A DNA stretch of 64,000 nt from Citrobacter arsenatis (GCF_004353845.1 NZ_CP037864.1:1178001-1242000); one strand, 5' to 3'; counted from the stretch's first letter, positions 37,456-46,616 are shown. Program-made: numbers and translations. Notes: generated by a model not told the origin, from the letters alone.

Positions 37456-38775
37456 ATGACCCATCAGTTAAAATCGCGCGATATTATCGCTTTGGGATTT
37501 ATGACATTTGCACTGTTCGTTGGTGCAGGTAACATCATCTTCCCCCCAATGGTTGGTTTGCAGGCAGGTGAACACGTCTGGACTGCGGCTTTTGGCTTTT
37601 TGATTACCGCCGTTGGTCTGCCGGTGCTTACCGTGGTCGCGCTGGCGAAAGTCGGTGGCGGTGTGGACAGCCTGAGTACCCCTATCGGAAAGGTTGCTGG
37701 GTTGCTGCTGGCTACCGTTTGCTATCTGGCGGTTGGTCCATTGTTCGCGACTCCGCGCACCGCAACGGTCTCTTTCGAAGTCGGGATTGCGCCGCTGACC
37801 GGTGACTCTGCGTTGCCGCTGTTCATCTACAGCGTGGTCTATTTTGCGATTGTTATTCTGGTGTCGCTGTATCCAGGCAAACTGCTGGATACCGTCGGCA
37901 ACTTCCTGGCTCCGCTGAAAATCCTCGCGCTGGTAGTACTGTCTGTCGCCGCAATCGTCTGGCCAGCAGGCCCGATCAGCAATGCGATGGAAGCCTATCA
38001 AACTGCGGCGTTTTCGAATGGCTTCGTGAACGGGTATCTGACTATGGATACGCTGGGCGCGATGGTATTTGGTATTGTTATTGTTAACGCTGCTCGCTCG
38101 CGTGGCGTTACTGAAGCACGTTTGCTGACCCGTTACACCGTTTGGGCGGGGTTGATGGCGGGTGTGGGCTTAACGTTGCTGTATCTTGCGTTGTTCCGTC
38201 TGGGTTCAGATAGCGCGATTCTGGTCGATCAGTCTGCTAACGGCGCGGCAATTTTGCATGCGTATGTTCAGCACACCTTTGGTGGCGCGGGAAGCTTCCT
38301 GCTGGCGGCGCTGATTTTCATCGCCTGTCTGGTCACCGCGGTTGGCCTGACCTGTGCGTGCGCAGAGTTCTTTGCCCAGTACGTTCCACTGTCTTATCGT
38401 ACGCTGGTATTCATCCTCGGCGGCTTCTCGATGGTGGTCTCTAACCTGGGTCTGAGCCATCTGATTCAGATCTCTATTCCGGTGCTGACGGCTATCTATC
38501 CGCCATGTATCGCACTGGTTGTATTAAGCTTTACCCGCTCATGGTGGCATAATTCTTCCCGCGTCATTGCACCTGCGATGTTTATCAGCCTGATTTTTGG
38601 TATCCTTGATGGCATTAAAGCTTCTGCAATTGGCGACGTGTTACCGGCCTGGACCCAGCGTTTACCGCTGGCGGAGCAGGGGCTGGCGTGGTTGATGCCA
38701 ACAGTCGTGATGGTGGTCCTGGCAGTTATTTGGGATCGCGCAGCGGGTCGACAAGTGACCTCCAGCGCACACTAA
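37456..38775 (+). CDS. brnQ: Branched-chain amino acid transporter BrnQ (LIV-II)
   Basis: BrnQ imports leucine, isoleucine and valine with a cation across the inner membrane. The 439-residue protein equals the E. coli length and has about 12 hydrophobic segments. The family opening LGFMTFALFVGAGNIIFPP is intact, as is ATVCYLAVGPLFATPRTATVSFE. A terminator separates it from proY, so the two are probably separate units. Confidence 0.96.
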   Translation: MTHQLKSRDIIALGFMTFALFVGAGNIIFPPMVGLQAGEHVWTAAFGFLITAVGLPVLTVVALAKVGGGVDSLSTPIGKVAGLLLATVCYLAVGPLFATPRTATVSFEVGIAPLTGDSALPLFIYSVVYFAIVILVSLYPGKLLDTVGNFLAPLKILALVVLSVAAIVWPAGPISNAMEAYQTAAFSNGFVNGYLTMDTLGAMVFGIVIVNAARSRGVTEARLLTRYTVWAGLMAGVGLTLLYLALFRLGSDSAILVDQSANGAAILHAYVQHTFGGAGSFLLAALIFIACLVTAVGLTCACAEFFAQYVPLSYRTLVFILGGFSMVVSNLGLSHLIQISIPVLTAIYPPCIALVVLSFTRSWWHNSSRVIAPAMFISLIFGILDGIKASAIGDVLPAWTQRLPLAEQGLAWLMPTVVMVVLAVIWDRAAGRQVTSSAH

Positions 38776-38795
38776 TATCACTGACAATAAGTTTT

Positions 38796-38832
38796 AACCA
38801 CGGGGCTATTAACATGGCCCCGTGGTTTTTTT
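38796..38832 (+). terminator. Terminator after brnQ
   Basis: An 11-bp perfect stem, AACCACGGGGC and GCCCCGTGGTT, with a 10-base loop is followed by a run of seven T, ahead of proY. Confidence 0.92.
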
Positions 38833-38856
38833 ATTGTGTTAACAGGTTAGGAATCG

Positions 38857-40230
38857 ATGGAAAGTAATAACAAGCTAAAGCGTGGGCTGAGCACCCGGCA
38901 CATCCGCTTTATGGCATTAGGTTCAGCAATTGGTACCGGGCTGTTTTACGGCTCGGCCGATGCCATCAAAATGGCGGGGCCAAGCGTATTGCTGGCCTAT
39001 ATTATCGGCGGCGTAGCGGCGTATATTATTATGCGTGCGCTGGGTGAAATGTCCGTTCATAACCCGGCTGCCAGCTCCTTCTCGCGCTACGCGCAGGAGA
39101 ACCTCGGACCGCTGGCAGGCTACATCACCGGCTGGACCTACTGTTTTGAAATCCTGATTGTCGCTATTGCCGACGTGACTGCCTTTGGTATTTACATGGG
39201 CGTCTGGTTCCCTGCCGTTCCACACTGGATTTGGGTCCTCAGCGTGGTGTTGATTATCTGCGCCATCAACCTGATGAGCGTGAAGGTGTTTGGCGAGCTG
39301 GAGTTCTGGTTCTCGTTCTTTAAAGTCGCCACCATTATCATCATGATTGTCGCCGGTTTCGGCATCATCATTTGGGGGATTGGCAACGGCGGGCAACCGA
39401 CCGGTATCCATAACCTGTGGAGCAACGGCGGCTTCTTCAGCAACGGCTGGCTCGGCATGGTGATGTCGCTGCAAATGGTGATGTTCGCCTACGGCGGGAT
39501 TGAGATTATCGGGATTACCGCAGGTGAGGCCAAAGATCCGGAAAAATCTATTCCGCGCGCTATCAACTCCGTACCGATGCGTATCCTCGTGTTTTACGTG
39601 GGGACGCTGTTCGTCATCATGTCTATTTACCCGTGGAACCAGGTCGGCACCGACGGTAGTCCGTTCGTTCTGACGTTCCAGCATATGGGCATTACCTTTG
39701 CCGCCGGGATCCTCAACTTTGTCGTTCTGACCGCATCGCTGTCGGCAATCAACTCTGACGTCTTCGGCGTGGGTCGTATGTTGCATGGTATGGCAGAGCA
39801 GGGCAGCGCCCCGAAAATGTTCGCCAAGACGTCGCGTCGTGGCGTGCCGTGGGTCACGGTGATGGTGATGACCATCGCGCTGCTGTTTGCGGTATATCTT
39901 AACTACATCATGCCAGAAAACGTCTTCCTGGTGATCGCCTCTCTGGCGACCTTCGCCACGGTATGGGTGTGGATTATGATCCTGCTGTCACAGATTGCTT
40001 TCCGCCGTCGTCTACCGCCGGAAGAGGTCAAAGCGCTGAAATTTAAAGTACCTGGTGGGGTTGTTACGACCGTTATTGGCCTGATTTTCCTGGTCTTTAT
40101 TATTGCACTTATCGGCTATCATCCGGATACCCGCATTTCGCTGTACGTCGGTTTTGCGTGGATTATCCTGCTGCTGGCGGGCTGGGTTTTCAAGCGCCGC
40201 CGCGAGCGCCAACTGGCTGAAGCGCAGTAA
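38857..40230 (+). CDS. proY: Proline-specific permease ProY (cryptic in E. coli)
   Basis: The 457-residue APC-family transporter has about 12 membrane segments and matches ProY of E. coli and Salmonella. It opens with LKRGLSTRHIRFMALGSAIGTGLFYGS, the amino acid permease signature region, and continues MAGPSVLLAYIIGG. ProY transports proline but is normally silent. It lies between two strong terminators and so seems transcribed alone, from a promoter in the short gap after brnQ. Confidence 0.94.
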   Translation: MESNNKLKRGLSTRHIRFMALGSAIGTGLFYGSADAIKMAGPSVLLAYIIGGVAAYIIMRALGEMSVHNPAASSFSRYAQENLGPLAGYITGWTYCFEILIVAIADVTAFGIYMGVWFPAVPHWIWVLSVVLIICAINLMSVKVFGELEFWFSFFKVATIIIMIVAGFGIIIWGIGNGGQPTGIHNLWSNGGFFSNGWLGMVMSLQMVMFAYGGIEIIGITAGEAKDPEKSIPRAINSVPMRILVFYVGTLFVIMSIYPWNQVGTDGSPFVLTFQHMGITFAAGILNFVVLTASLSAINSDVFGVGRMLHGMAEQGSAPKMFAKTSRRGVPWVTVMVMTIALLFAVYLNYIMPENVFLVIASLATFATVWVWIMILLSQIAFRRRLPPEEVKALKFKVPGGVVTTVIGLIFLVFIIALIGYHPDTRISLYVGFAWIILLLAGWVFKRRRERQLAEAQ

Positions 40231-40235
40231 AATTT

Positions 40236-40268
40236 TTGCCGGGTAGCCTGACGTTACCCGGCAATTTT
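40236..40268 (+). terminator. Terminator after proY
   Basis: A 10-bp perfect stem, TTGCCGGGTA and TACCCGGCAA, with a 9-base loop is followed by TTTT, six bases after the proY stop. Confidence 0.88.
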
Positions 40269-40291
40269 CTCCTCCCCCATACTCCTCCCCC
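40269..40291 (-). promoter_or_regulatory. Two MalT boxes upstream of malZ
   Basis: CTCCTCCCCC occurs twice, at 40269-40278 and 40282-40291, 13 bp apart; on the minus strand each reads GGGGGAGGAG, containing the MalT core GGGA(T/G)GAG. MalT with maltotriose and ATP activates malZ in E. coli, so these boxes should place malZ in the maltose regulon. Confidence 0.8.
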
Positions 40292-40368
40292 AATAAACGT
40301 TAAGATGATGAGTGATCCTGCACTTCGCTATGGCAAGGTGACGTCATTATCATCAAAGGGGATACGTG

Positions 40369-42186
40369 ATGTTGAACGCCTGGCACCTTCCGGTTGCCCC
40401 ATTTGTTAAGCAAAACAAAGATCAACTGACGATTACATTATGGCTGGCGGGGGAAAATCCACCCCAGCGAGTGACGCTACGCGCTGAAAACGATAACGAA
40501 GAGATTTCGCTGACTATGCACAAGCAGCGCAGCCAGCCGCAGCCGGGCGTGACCGCGTGGCGAGCGGCGATTGATCTCTCCAGCGGGCAGCCTCGTCGGC
40601 GCTATAGCTTTAAATTACTTTGGCTCGATCGTCAGCTGTGGTTTACCCCGCAGGGTTTCAGCCGTTTTCCGACTGCGCGTCTGGAGCAGTTTGCGGTTGA
40701 TGTGCCGGATAGCGGTCCGCAGTGGGTCGCAGACCAGATCTTTTACCAAATTTTCCCGGACCGTTTTGCCCGCAGCCAGTCGCGTGAAGCGGCGCAGGAT
40801 AACGTCTATTACCACCACGCGGCCGGGCACGACATCGTGCGGCGCGAGTGGGATGAGCCGCTTACGGCTCAGGCCGGGGGCTCCACGTTCTATGGCGGCG
40901 ATTTGGATGGCATCAGTGAAAAGCTGCCGTACCTGAAAACGTTAGGGGTCACGGCGCTGTATCTGAATCCGGTGTTTACCGCGCCGAGCGTACATAAATA
41001 CGATACCGAAGATTACCGCCATGTTGATCCGCAGTTTGGCGGCGACAGGGCGCTGCTGCGCCTGCGTCACAACACCCAACGGCAGGGCATACGGCTGATT
41101 CTTGACGGTGTCTTTAACCATAGCGGCGATTCGCACGCCTGGTTTGACCGGCATAATCGGGGAACGGACGGGGCGTGCCATAATCCGCACTCACCCTGGC
41201 GCGACTGGTATCATTTCTCAGATGACGGCGTAGCGCTCGACTGGCTGGGGTATTCCAGCCTGCCCAAGCTGGATTTTTCCTCGGCAAGCCTGGTGAATGA
41301 AATTTATCGCGGCGAAGACAGTATCGTTCGCCACTGGTTGAAAGCGCCGTGGAGTATGGACGGTTGGCGTTTGGATGTGGTGCACATGCTGGGAGAGGCC
41401 GGTGGCGCGCGCAACAATCTGCAGCACGTGGCCGGTATTACGCAGGCGGCGAAAGAAACCCAGCCAGAGGCGTATGTAGTGGGCGAACATTTTGGCGATG
41501 CGCGCCAGTGGTTGCAGGCCGACGCGGAAGATGCCGCCATGAACTATCGCGGCTTTACTTTCCCCCTCTGGGGATTCCTCGCCAATACCGATATTTCATA
41601 CGACCCGCAATCCATTGACGCCCAGACCTGTATGGCGTGGATGGATAACTATCGCGCGGGTTTGTCGCATCAGCAGCAGTTGCGGATGTTCAATCAGCTC
41701 GACAGCCACGATACCGCTCGCTTTAAATCTCTGCTCGGTAAAGACGTGGCACGGTTACCGCTGGCGGTGGTATGGCTGTTTACCTGGCCTGGTGTGCCCT
41801 GTATTTACTACGGTGACGAAGTGGGGCTGGATGGGAACAACGATCCGTTTTGTCGCAGACCGTTCCCGTGGCAGCCTGAAAAACAGGACGCTAACCTGCT
41901 GGCGTTGTATCCGCGGATGGCAAAATTACGCCACCAGAACCAGGCGCTACGCCACGGTGGTTGTCAGGTGATTTACGCCGAAGATAACGTGGTGGTGTTT
42001 GTCCGCGTGCTAAACCGCCAACGCGTGTTGGTGGCGATCAACCGTGGTCACGCCTGTGAAGTGGTCCTGCCAGCCTCGCCATTACTGAGCGTCAGTCAAT
42101 GGCAGCACAAAGAGGGCAAAGGCGTACTAGCCGACGACATCCTGACCCTGCCGGCGATTTCCGCCTCGGTGTGGATGGGTCATTGA
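40369..42186 (+). CDS. malZ: Maltodextrin glucosidase MalZ
   Basis: MalZ removes glucose from the reducing end of maltodextrins in the cytoplasm. The 605-residue GH13 enzyme matches E. coli MalZ throughout. Alpha-amylase regions are intact: DGVFNHSGDSH, the nucleophile Asp in WRLDVVHM, the acid/base Glu in VVGEHFGD and the third acid in QLDSHDTARF. The start is an ATG after AAGGGGAT; a GTG one codon earlier is an alternative. It converges with a LysR-type regulator, overlapping it by seven bases. Confidence 0.96.
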   Translation: MLNAWHLPVAPFVKQNKDQLTITLWLAGENPPQRVTLRAENDNEEISLTMHKQRSQPQPGVTAWRAAIDLSSGQPRRRYSFKLLWLDRQLWFTPQGFSRFPTARLEQFAVDVPDSGPQWVADQIFYQIFPDRFARSQSREAAQDNVYYHHAAGHDIVRREWDEPLTAQAGGSTFYGGDLDGISEKLPYLKTLGVTALYLNPVFTAPSVHKYDTEDYRHVDPQFGGDRALLRLRHNTQRQGIRLILDGVFNHSGDSHAWFDRHNRGTDGACHNPHSPWRDWYHFSDDGVALDWLGYSSLPKLDFSSASLVNEIYRGEDSIVRHWLKAPWSMDGWRLDVVHMLGEAGGARNNLQHVAGITQAAKETQPEAYVVGEHFGDARQWLQADAEDAAMNYRGFTFPLWGFLANTDISYDPQSIDAQTCMAWMDNYRAGLSHQQQLRMFNQLDSHDTARFKSLLGKDVARLPLAVVWLFTWPGVPCIYYGDEVGLDGNNDPFCRRPFPWQPEKQDANLLALYPRMAKLRHQNQALRHGGCQVIYAEDNVVVFVRVLNRQRVLVAINRGHACEVVLPASPLLSVSQWQHKEGKGVLADDILTLPAISASVWMGH

Positions 42187-43082
42187 TACAAGCGTGCAAT
42201 CTCCCGGCTTGCCAGCAGCGTGTCTCGCCACCAGCGCTGCGCCAGCCCATCACGGTTATTGCGCCAGGCCATATAGGCCACGTCTTTTTGGCGAAATGAG
42301 ATAACCGTTTTTTCCACCAACTCGCCCGTGGCAAGCCACGGGCTGGCAATATGGCGGGGGAGAAATCCGCAGCCCATACCGGCACGAAGGAGCATCACTT
42401 TACTGTGGAAGTCATCGACGCGGATCTGCGCTTGTTCTTCCATCAGATTGGTTTGTAACGGATGACAAAAGCGCGCACTGTCGCTAATAACAATCGCCCG
42501 ATGCAGGCACAACTGCTCGTTGGTCAGACCATCCGGTGCTGCGGCCAGCGGATGCTCAGGCGCCACGACAAAGACATTGTCCAGCGTGCCGAGCATTTTG
42601 TAGGACCAGGCCGCTGACGTTGGCGGTTCATTAATCGCCCCCAGAATAATATCTGCTCCATTATGGGTCAGCTCCTCCCAGGAGCCTGCCAGCGTATGGT
42701 GGGTAAAACTCAGGCGAGTTTGCTTATTCAGCGCGTGAAACTCATCGATAATGGGCAACAGCGAGGCGAAAGGAAAGGAGTCGTCCAGCGCAATCGCCAG
42801 CTCTTTTTCCCAGCCTGAACTCAGCTGCACCGCCTGCTTTTCGAGATCTTTTGCGGCACTCAGCAATAAACGTCCCTTTTCCAGCATCATCTGTCCGGTG
42901 TCGGTAAATTTTGCCCGGTGTCCGGAACGGTCAAGCAACTCGATATTCAAATCGCTTTCCAGCTTTTGAATCATATAGCTGAGTGCCGCAGGCGTTTTAA
43001 ACAGCGATTCGGCCGCTGCGGCAAATGAACCCTGTTTATCGAGTGCGTCGAGAATGAGCAAAACATCCAGATTGATGCGCAT
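42180..43082 (-). CDS. LysR-family transcriptional regulator, YhaJ-like
   Basis: The 300-residue protein has an N-terminal winged helix-turn-helix (GSFAAAAESLFKTPAALSY) and a C-terminal substrate-binding domain. It resembles E. coli YhaJ in the opening (LDALDKQGSFAAAAE, ELLDRSGHRAKFTDTG) and near the end (MAWRNNRDG). YhaJ responds to nitroaromatic and phenolic compounds. The gene diverges from a hydrolase-monooxygenase-amidohydrolase cluster across a 273-bp gap, which suggests that it controls that cluster. E. coli K-12 has no gene here after malZ. The effector is unknown. Confidence 0.88.
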   Translation of the reverse strand: MRINLDVLLILDALDKQGSFAAAAESLFKTPAALSYMIQKLESDLNIELLDRSGHRAKFTDTGQMMLEKGRLLLSAAKDLEKQAVQLSSGWEKELAIALDDSFPFASLLPIIDEFHALNKQTRLSFTHHTLAGSWEELTHNGADIILGAINEPPTSAAWSYKMLGTLDNVFVVAPEHPLAAAPDGLTNEQLCLHRAIVISDSARFCHPLQTNLMEEQAQIRVDDFHSKVMLLRAGMGCGFLPRHIASPWLATGELVEKTVISFRQKDVAYMAWRNNRDGLAQRWWRDTLLASREIARLYQ

Positions 43083-43355
43083 AAGCAGAAAATACCCTGA
43101 AAATTAAACCCCTCTGTTGTACCGAATGAAGAAAAACAATGCCAGTGAATAAATTAGATGAGTTATGCGCATTTTTTTGATGTTGTATAGGATATATCGC
43201 AATACAAAATTAATAGTTTCACAGGATGGTAAGTTTTCTTTAATAACTCGTTAGAAATTTCCCGCTATACTCAACAAGCTTTCTGATTCAGGATCCTGCT
43301 GCTGACGGCAGATACAGACCGTTGCCTTTTAACTTATTGATTAAGAAGGTGTGAT

Positions 43356-43997
43356 ATGTCTATTCGGGAACTGATTGACCCTCAAAACTCTACGCTTATT
43401 TTTATTGATCATCAGCCGCAAATGTCATTTGGTGTAGCGAATATTGATCGCCAGACTTTAAAAAATAATACCGTGGCATTAGCGAAAGCCGGGAAAATAT
43501 TCAATGTTCCGGTAATTTATACTTCTGTAGAAACGAAAAGTTTTAGCGGATATATCTGGCCAGAATTGTTAGCGGTTCATCCTGATGTGAAACCGATTGA
43601 ACGCACCTCAATGAACTCCTGGGAAGATGCGGCGTTTGTGAAGGCCGTGGAAGCGACCGGGCGTAAAAAACTGATTATCTCTGCGCTGTGGACCGAAGTG
43701 TGCCTGACTTTCCCAGCGCTGATGGCGCTGGAAGCGGGTTACGAAGTATATGTGGTGACCGATACCTCCGGCGGCACGTCCGTGGATGCCCATGAGCGTT
43801 CTATCGATCGCATGGTTCAGGCGGGCGCCGTACCCGTGACCTGGCAACAGGTTCTTCTCGAGTATCAGCGCGACTGGTCCCGCAAAGAAACTTACGACGC
43901 CGTCATGGATCTGGTGCGCGAGCACAGCGGAGCTTACGGTATGGGCGTGGATTATGCCTATACCATGGTGCATGGCGCGCCGGAACGAAAAGCCTAA
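43356..43997 (+). CDS. YcaC-like cysteine hydrolase (isochorismatase superfamily)
   Basis: The 213-residue protein has the isochorismatase-like fold and closely resembles E. coli YcaC in layout. Asp18 of FIDHQPQMSFG and Cys116 of SALWTEVCLTFPAL are in the positions of the catalytic acid and nucleophile. The region in between (IERTSMNSWED, residues 81-91) corresponds to the third catalytic position, with Arg instead of the usual Lys, as in YcaC as I recall it. Substrates are probably small amides. It is the first gene of a cluster divergent from the LysR regulator. Confidence 0.87.
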   Translation: MSIRELIDPQNSTLIFIDHQPQMSFGVANIDRQTLKNNTVALAKAGKIFNVPVIYTSVETKSFSGYIWPELLAVHPDVKPIERTSMNSWEDAAFVKAVEATGRKKLIISALWTEVCLTFPALMALEAGYEVYVVTDTSGGTSVDAHERSIDRMVQAGAVPVTWQQVLLEYQRDWSRKETYDAVMDLVREHSGAYGMGVDYAYTMVHGAPERKA

Positions 43998-43998
43998 A

Positions 43999-44121
43999 TA
44001 CACGTTATCCTTCAAGTTGCATCTTTGTTGGCTTCGCTAGCGTACCCCGGTCACTTACTTATGTAAGTAACCGGGGATCCACAACCTTGCCGCCTCGATG
44101 CACCATGAATGATTTTGTGTA
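43999..44121. repeat. ERIC element between hydrolase and monooxygenase-domain genes
   Basis: This 123-bp element has complementary ends (TACAC and GTGTA) and the ERIC core, CGGTCACTTACTTATGTAAGTAACCGGGGATCC in its centre with the arms CTTCAAGTTGCATCT and GCCGCCTCGATGCA. It begins just after the hydrolase stop and ends 49 bp before the next gene. Transcribed through, it would form a long hairpin within the operon message. Confidence 0.85.
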
Positions 44122-44170
44122 TTGCTTTCCTGGCCTAAGCGGCCTGTTTCCTCTCAACAAGGAACCCTTC

Positions 44171-44716
44171 ATGGCGCAGAGCAAACATGTGACGTTGGTG
44201 ATTACTCACACCTTGCAGCCTGAGCAGGCGCAGCGGTATGAGCAGTGGCTGGGGAAAATCATGCCGGTGGCGGCCGAGTTTCCCGGTCATCTTGGGGCGA
44301 ACGTGATTCGCCCGGTAGATGGCGAGAATCTGTGGAACATTATTATCCGCTTCGACACGCTGGAGCATCTGTATAACTGGACCCAATCCGATACGCGCCG
44401 TGTGCTTGTCGAAGAGATTGCCCCACTGCTGGCGGAAGGTGACAAAACCGAAATTCGCACCGAAGCGGCATTCTGGTTTACTCCGCCCGCACCCCATGTA
44501 CGCCAGCCCAGACGCTGGAAACAGTTTCTGATAACCCTGCTGGTGATTTTTCCCAGCACCAATCTGGTGCCGTGGTTGACCGGCATTGTACTGCCTGAAA
44601 TGAAGGGCTCGTTACTCCTGCATCTCATCAATGATGCTTGTGTGGTTGCGCTGGTTGTCTGGTTCTGGATGCCCATCGTAACCCGTCTGTTTGCCGGATG
44701 GCTGAAAAAAGCCTGA
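44171..44716 (+). CDS. Antibiotic-biosynthesis monooxygenase (ABM) domain membrane protein
   Basis: The 180-residue protein has an ABM-type ferredoxin-like domain at residues ~5-100 (HVTLVITHTLQPEQAQRYEQWLGKI...NLWNIIIRFDT) and two membrane segments toward the C-terminus (LITLLVIFPSTNLVPWLTGIVL and LINDACVVALVVWFWMPIVTRLF). The ATG chosen (MAQSKHVTL) follows AAGGAAC; a longer frame would begin inside the ERIC element and is rejected. The ABM fold covers heme-degrading enzymes and quinone monooxygenases; no substrate can be assigned. It is 21 bp ahead of the amidohydrolase. Confidence 0.82.
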   Translation: MAQSKHVTLVITHTLQPEQAQRYEQWLGKIMPVAAEFPGHLGANVIRPVDGENLWNIIIRFDTLEHLYNWTQSDTRRVLVEEIAPLLAEGDKTEIRTEAAFWFTPPAPHVRQPRRWKQFLITLLVIFPSTNLVPWLTGIVLPEMKGSLLLHLINDACVVALVVWFWMPIVTRLFAGWLKKA

Positions 44717-44737
44717 CCGGTTTTTCAGGAGATTGTT

Positions 44738-46606
44738 ATGTCGCAAACTGCCACACTGATTTTGACTCACGGAAAAATTCATACTCTCGACAAACAAAGC
44801 CCACAGGTCGAGGCGGTAGCGATCGCCAACGGGAAGATCCTGGCGACCGGTAACCACGATCGGATCATGAGCTTTGCCGCCGAAGGGACGCAGATTGTCG
44901 ATCTGCAAGGACATACGGTGATCCCCGGCCTGAATGATTCACACCTGCACCTGATTCGCGGCGGTCTGAATTACAATCTGGAATTGCGTTGGGAAGGCGT
45001 GCCATCGCTGGCGGACGCGCTACGTATGCTCAAAGAGCAGGCGGACAGAACGCCGTCGCCGCAATGGGTGCGCGTGGTGGGGGGCTGGAGCGAATTCCAG
45101 TTTGCCGAACGACGCATGCCTACTCTCGAAGAACTGAACGAAGCCGCCCCGGATACCCCGGTTTTTGTTCTGCATCTCTACGACCGGGCTTTGCTCAACC
45201 GCGCCGCGCTGAAAGCCGTCGGCTACACCAAAGCGACACCGGATCCGGCGGGCGGTGAGATTGTGCGTGACAGCAACGGCAACCCGACCGGAATGCTGAT
45301 CGCCAAGCCCAACGCCATGATCCTTTATTCGACGCTGGCAAAAGGGCCAAAACTGCCGCTGGAAATGCAGGTTAACTCGACCCGTCAGTTTATGCGCGAG
45401 CTGAACCGTCTGGGGCTGACCAGCGCCATCGATGCGGGCGGCGGCTTCCAGAACTACCCGGAAGATTACGAGATAATTGAGCAGCTACACGCCAACAAAC
45501 AGATGACGGTGCGTATCGCCTACAATCTGTTCACCCAGCGTCCGAAGCAGGAACTGGAAGACTTTGAACGCTGGACCGATATGCTCAAGCCAGGGCAGGG
45601 AACCGACTTCTATCGTGCCAACGGGGCAGGGGAAATGCTGGTTTTCTCGGCTGCGGATTTTGAAGACTTTCTTCAGCCGCGCCCGGACCTGCCGGAAGGT
45701 ATGGAAGATGAACTGGAACGCGTGGTACGACACCTGGTCGAGCACCGCTGGCCGTTCCGTCTGCATGCCACCTATGATGAATCCATCAGCCGCATGTTGG
45801 ATGTGTTCGAGAAGGTGAATCGCGATATCCCATTCAATGGCCTGCACTGGTTCTTCGATCACGCCGAAACGATTACCGAACGCAATATCGAGCGCGTAAA
45901 AGCACTGGGGGGCGGGATAGCGGTTCAGCACCGTATGGCGTTCCAGGGCGAATATTTTGTCGATCGCTATGGTAAAGATGCGGTCAAACATACGCCGCCG
46001 GTGGCGAAAATGCTGGCGGCTGACGTTCCGGTAGGGCTGGGGACTGACGCCACCCGCGTAGCCAGCTATAACCCGTGGACCGCGCTCTACTGGCTGGTTT
46101 CGGGTCGTACCGTTGGTGGTATGGCGATGTACGATGATAACAATCGCCTGCCGCGCGATGTGGCGCTGGAACTGTGGACGGCCGGTAGCGCCTGGTTCTC
46201 CAGCGAACAGGGTAAGAAGGGGCGCATCGAGAAAGATCAACTGGCCGACCTGGTGGTGCTGTCTAAAGATTACTTCAGCGTGCCAGAAGAAGAGATCAAA
46301 GGCATCGAGTCGGTGATGACCATTGTCGATGGTAAAGTCGTGTACGCAGCCGGGCATTTCACTCCGCTGGCACCGCCAGCTATTCCGGTTGTGCCGGACT
46401 GGTCGCCGGTAGTGAAGGTGCCGGGGCACTATCGCTCAGCGCCGCCTGCTGCGGCGAAAATTGGCGCAATGGTACAGATGCACCAGTGCTGCGGCAGCTG
46501 CGGCGTACACGGTCATCAGCATGATATCGCGCGTAAGTCGGGGATTGCGGTGTCTGATGACCGGGCTTTCTGGGGCGCGCTGGGCTGTTCCTGCTTCGCA
46601 TTTTAA
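44738..46606 (+). CDS. YtcJ-like metal-dependent amidohydrolase with Cys/His-rich C-terminal tail
   Basis: The 622-residue protein is an amidohydrolase of the Amidohydro_3/YtcJ type. It has a composite beta-sandwich start (TLILTHGKIHTLD), metal-binding His69-x-His71 in LNDSHLHLIRGG, and later HWFFDHAE, GGGIAVQHRM and the metal-binding Asp in VGLGTDATRVASYNP. The body ends with DGKVVYAAGHF. An extra tail of about 40 residues carries a cluster of Cys and His (MHQCCGSCGVHGHQHD and GCSCFAF), which I do not recognise from the usual family. It is last in the cluster, before a terminator. Confidence 0.86.
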   Translation: MSQTATLILTHGKIHTLDKQSPQVEAVAIANGKILATGNHDRIMSFAAEGTQIVDLQGHTVIPGLNDSHLHLIRGGLNYNLELRWEGVPSLADALRMLKEQADRTPSPQWVRVVGGWSEFQFAERRMPTLEELNEAAPDTPVFVLHLYDRALLNRAALKAVGYTKATPDPAGGEIVRDSNGNPTGMLIAKPNAMILYSTLAKGPKLPLEMQVNSTRQFMRELNRLGLTSAIDAGGGFQNYPEDYEIIEQLHANKQMTVRIAYNLFTQRPKQELEDFERWTDMLKPGQGTDFYRANGAGEMLVFSAADFEDFLQPRPDLPEGMEDELERVVRHLVEHRWPFRLHATYDESISRMLDVFEKVNRDIPFNGLHWFFDHAETITERNIERVKALGGGIAVQHRMAFQGEYFVDRYGKDAVKHTPPVAKMLAADVPVGLGTDATRVASYNPWTALYWLVSGRTVGGMAMYDDNNRLPRDVALELWTAGSAWFSSEQGKKGRIEKDQLADLVVLSKDYFSVPEEEIKGIESVMTIVDGKVVYAAGHFTPLAPPAIPVVPDWSPVVKVPGHYRSAPPAAAKIGAMVQMHQCCGSCGVHGHQHDIARKSGIAVSDDRAFWGALGCSCFAF

Positions 46607-46616
46607 TCCCTTCTCA

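Noticed and set aside
38923..39786. A 287-codon minus-strand frame inside proY
   Set aside because: Antisense shadow of a membrane protein gene; its translation is His/Asp/Asn-rich and has no ribosome site.
44087..44170. Longer start for the ABM-domain protein
   Set aside because: The extra 28 codons begin inside the ERIC element and have no homology; the ATG at 44171 has a ribosome site.
45485..46429. A 314-codon minus-strand frame inside the amidohydrolase
   Set aside because: Shadow of a well-supported gene on the other strand, without start signals or homology.
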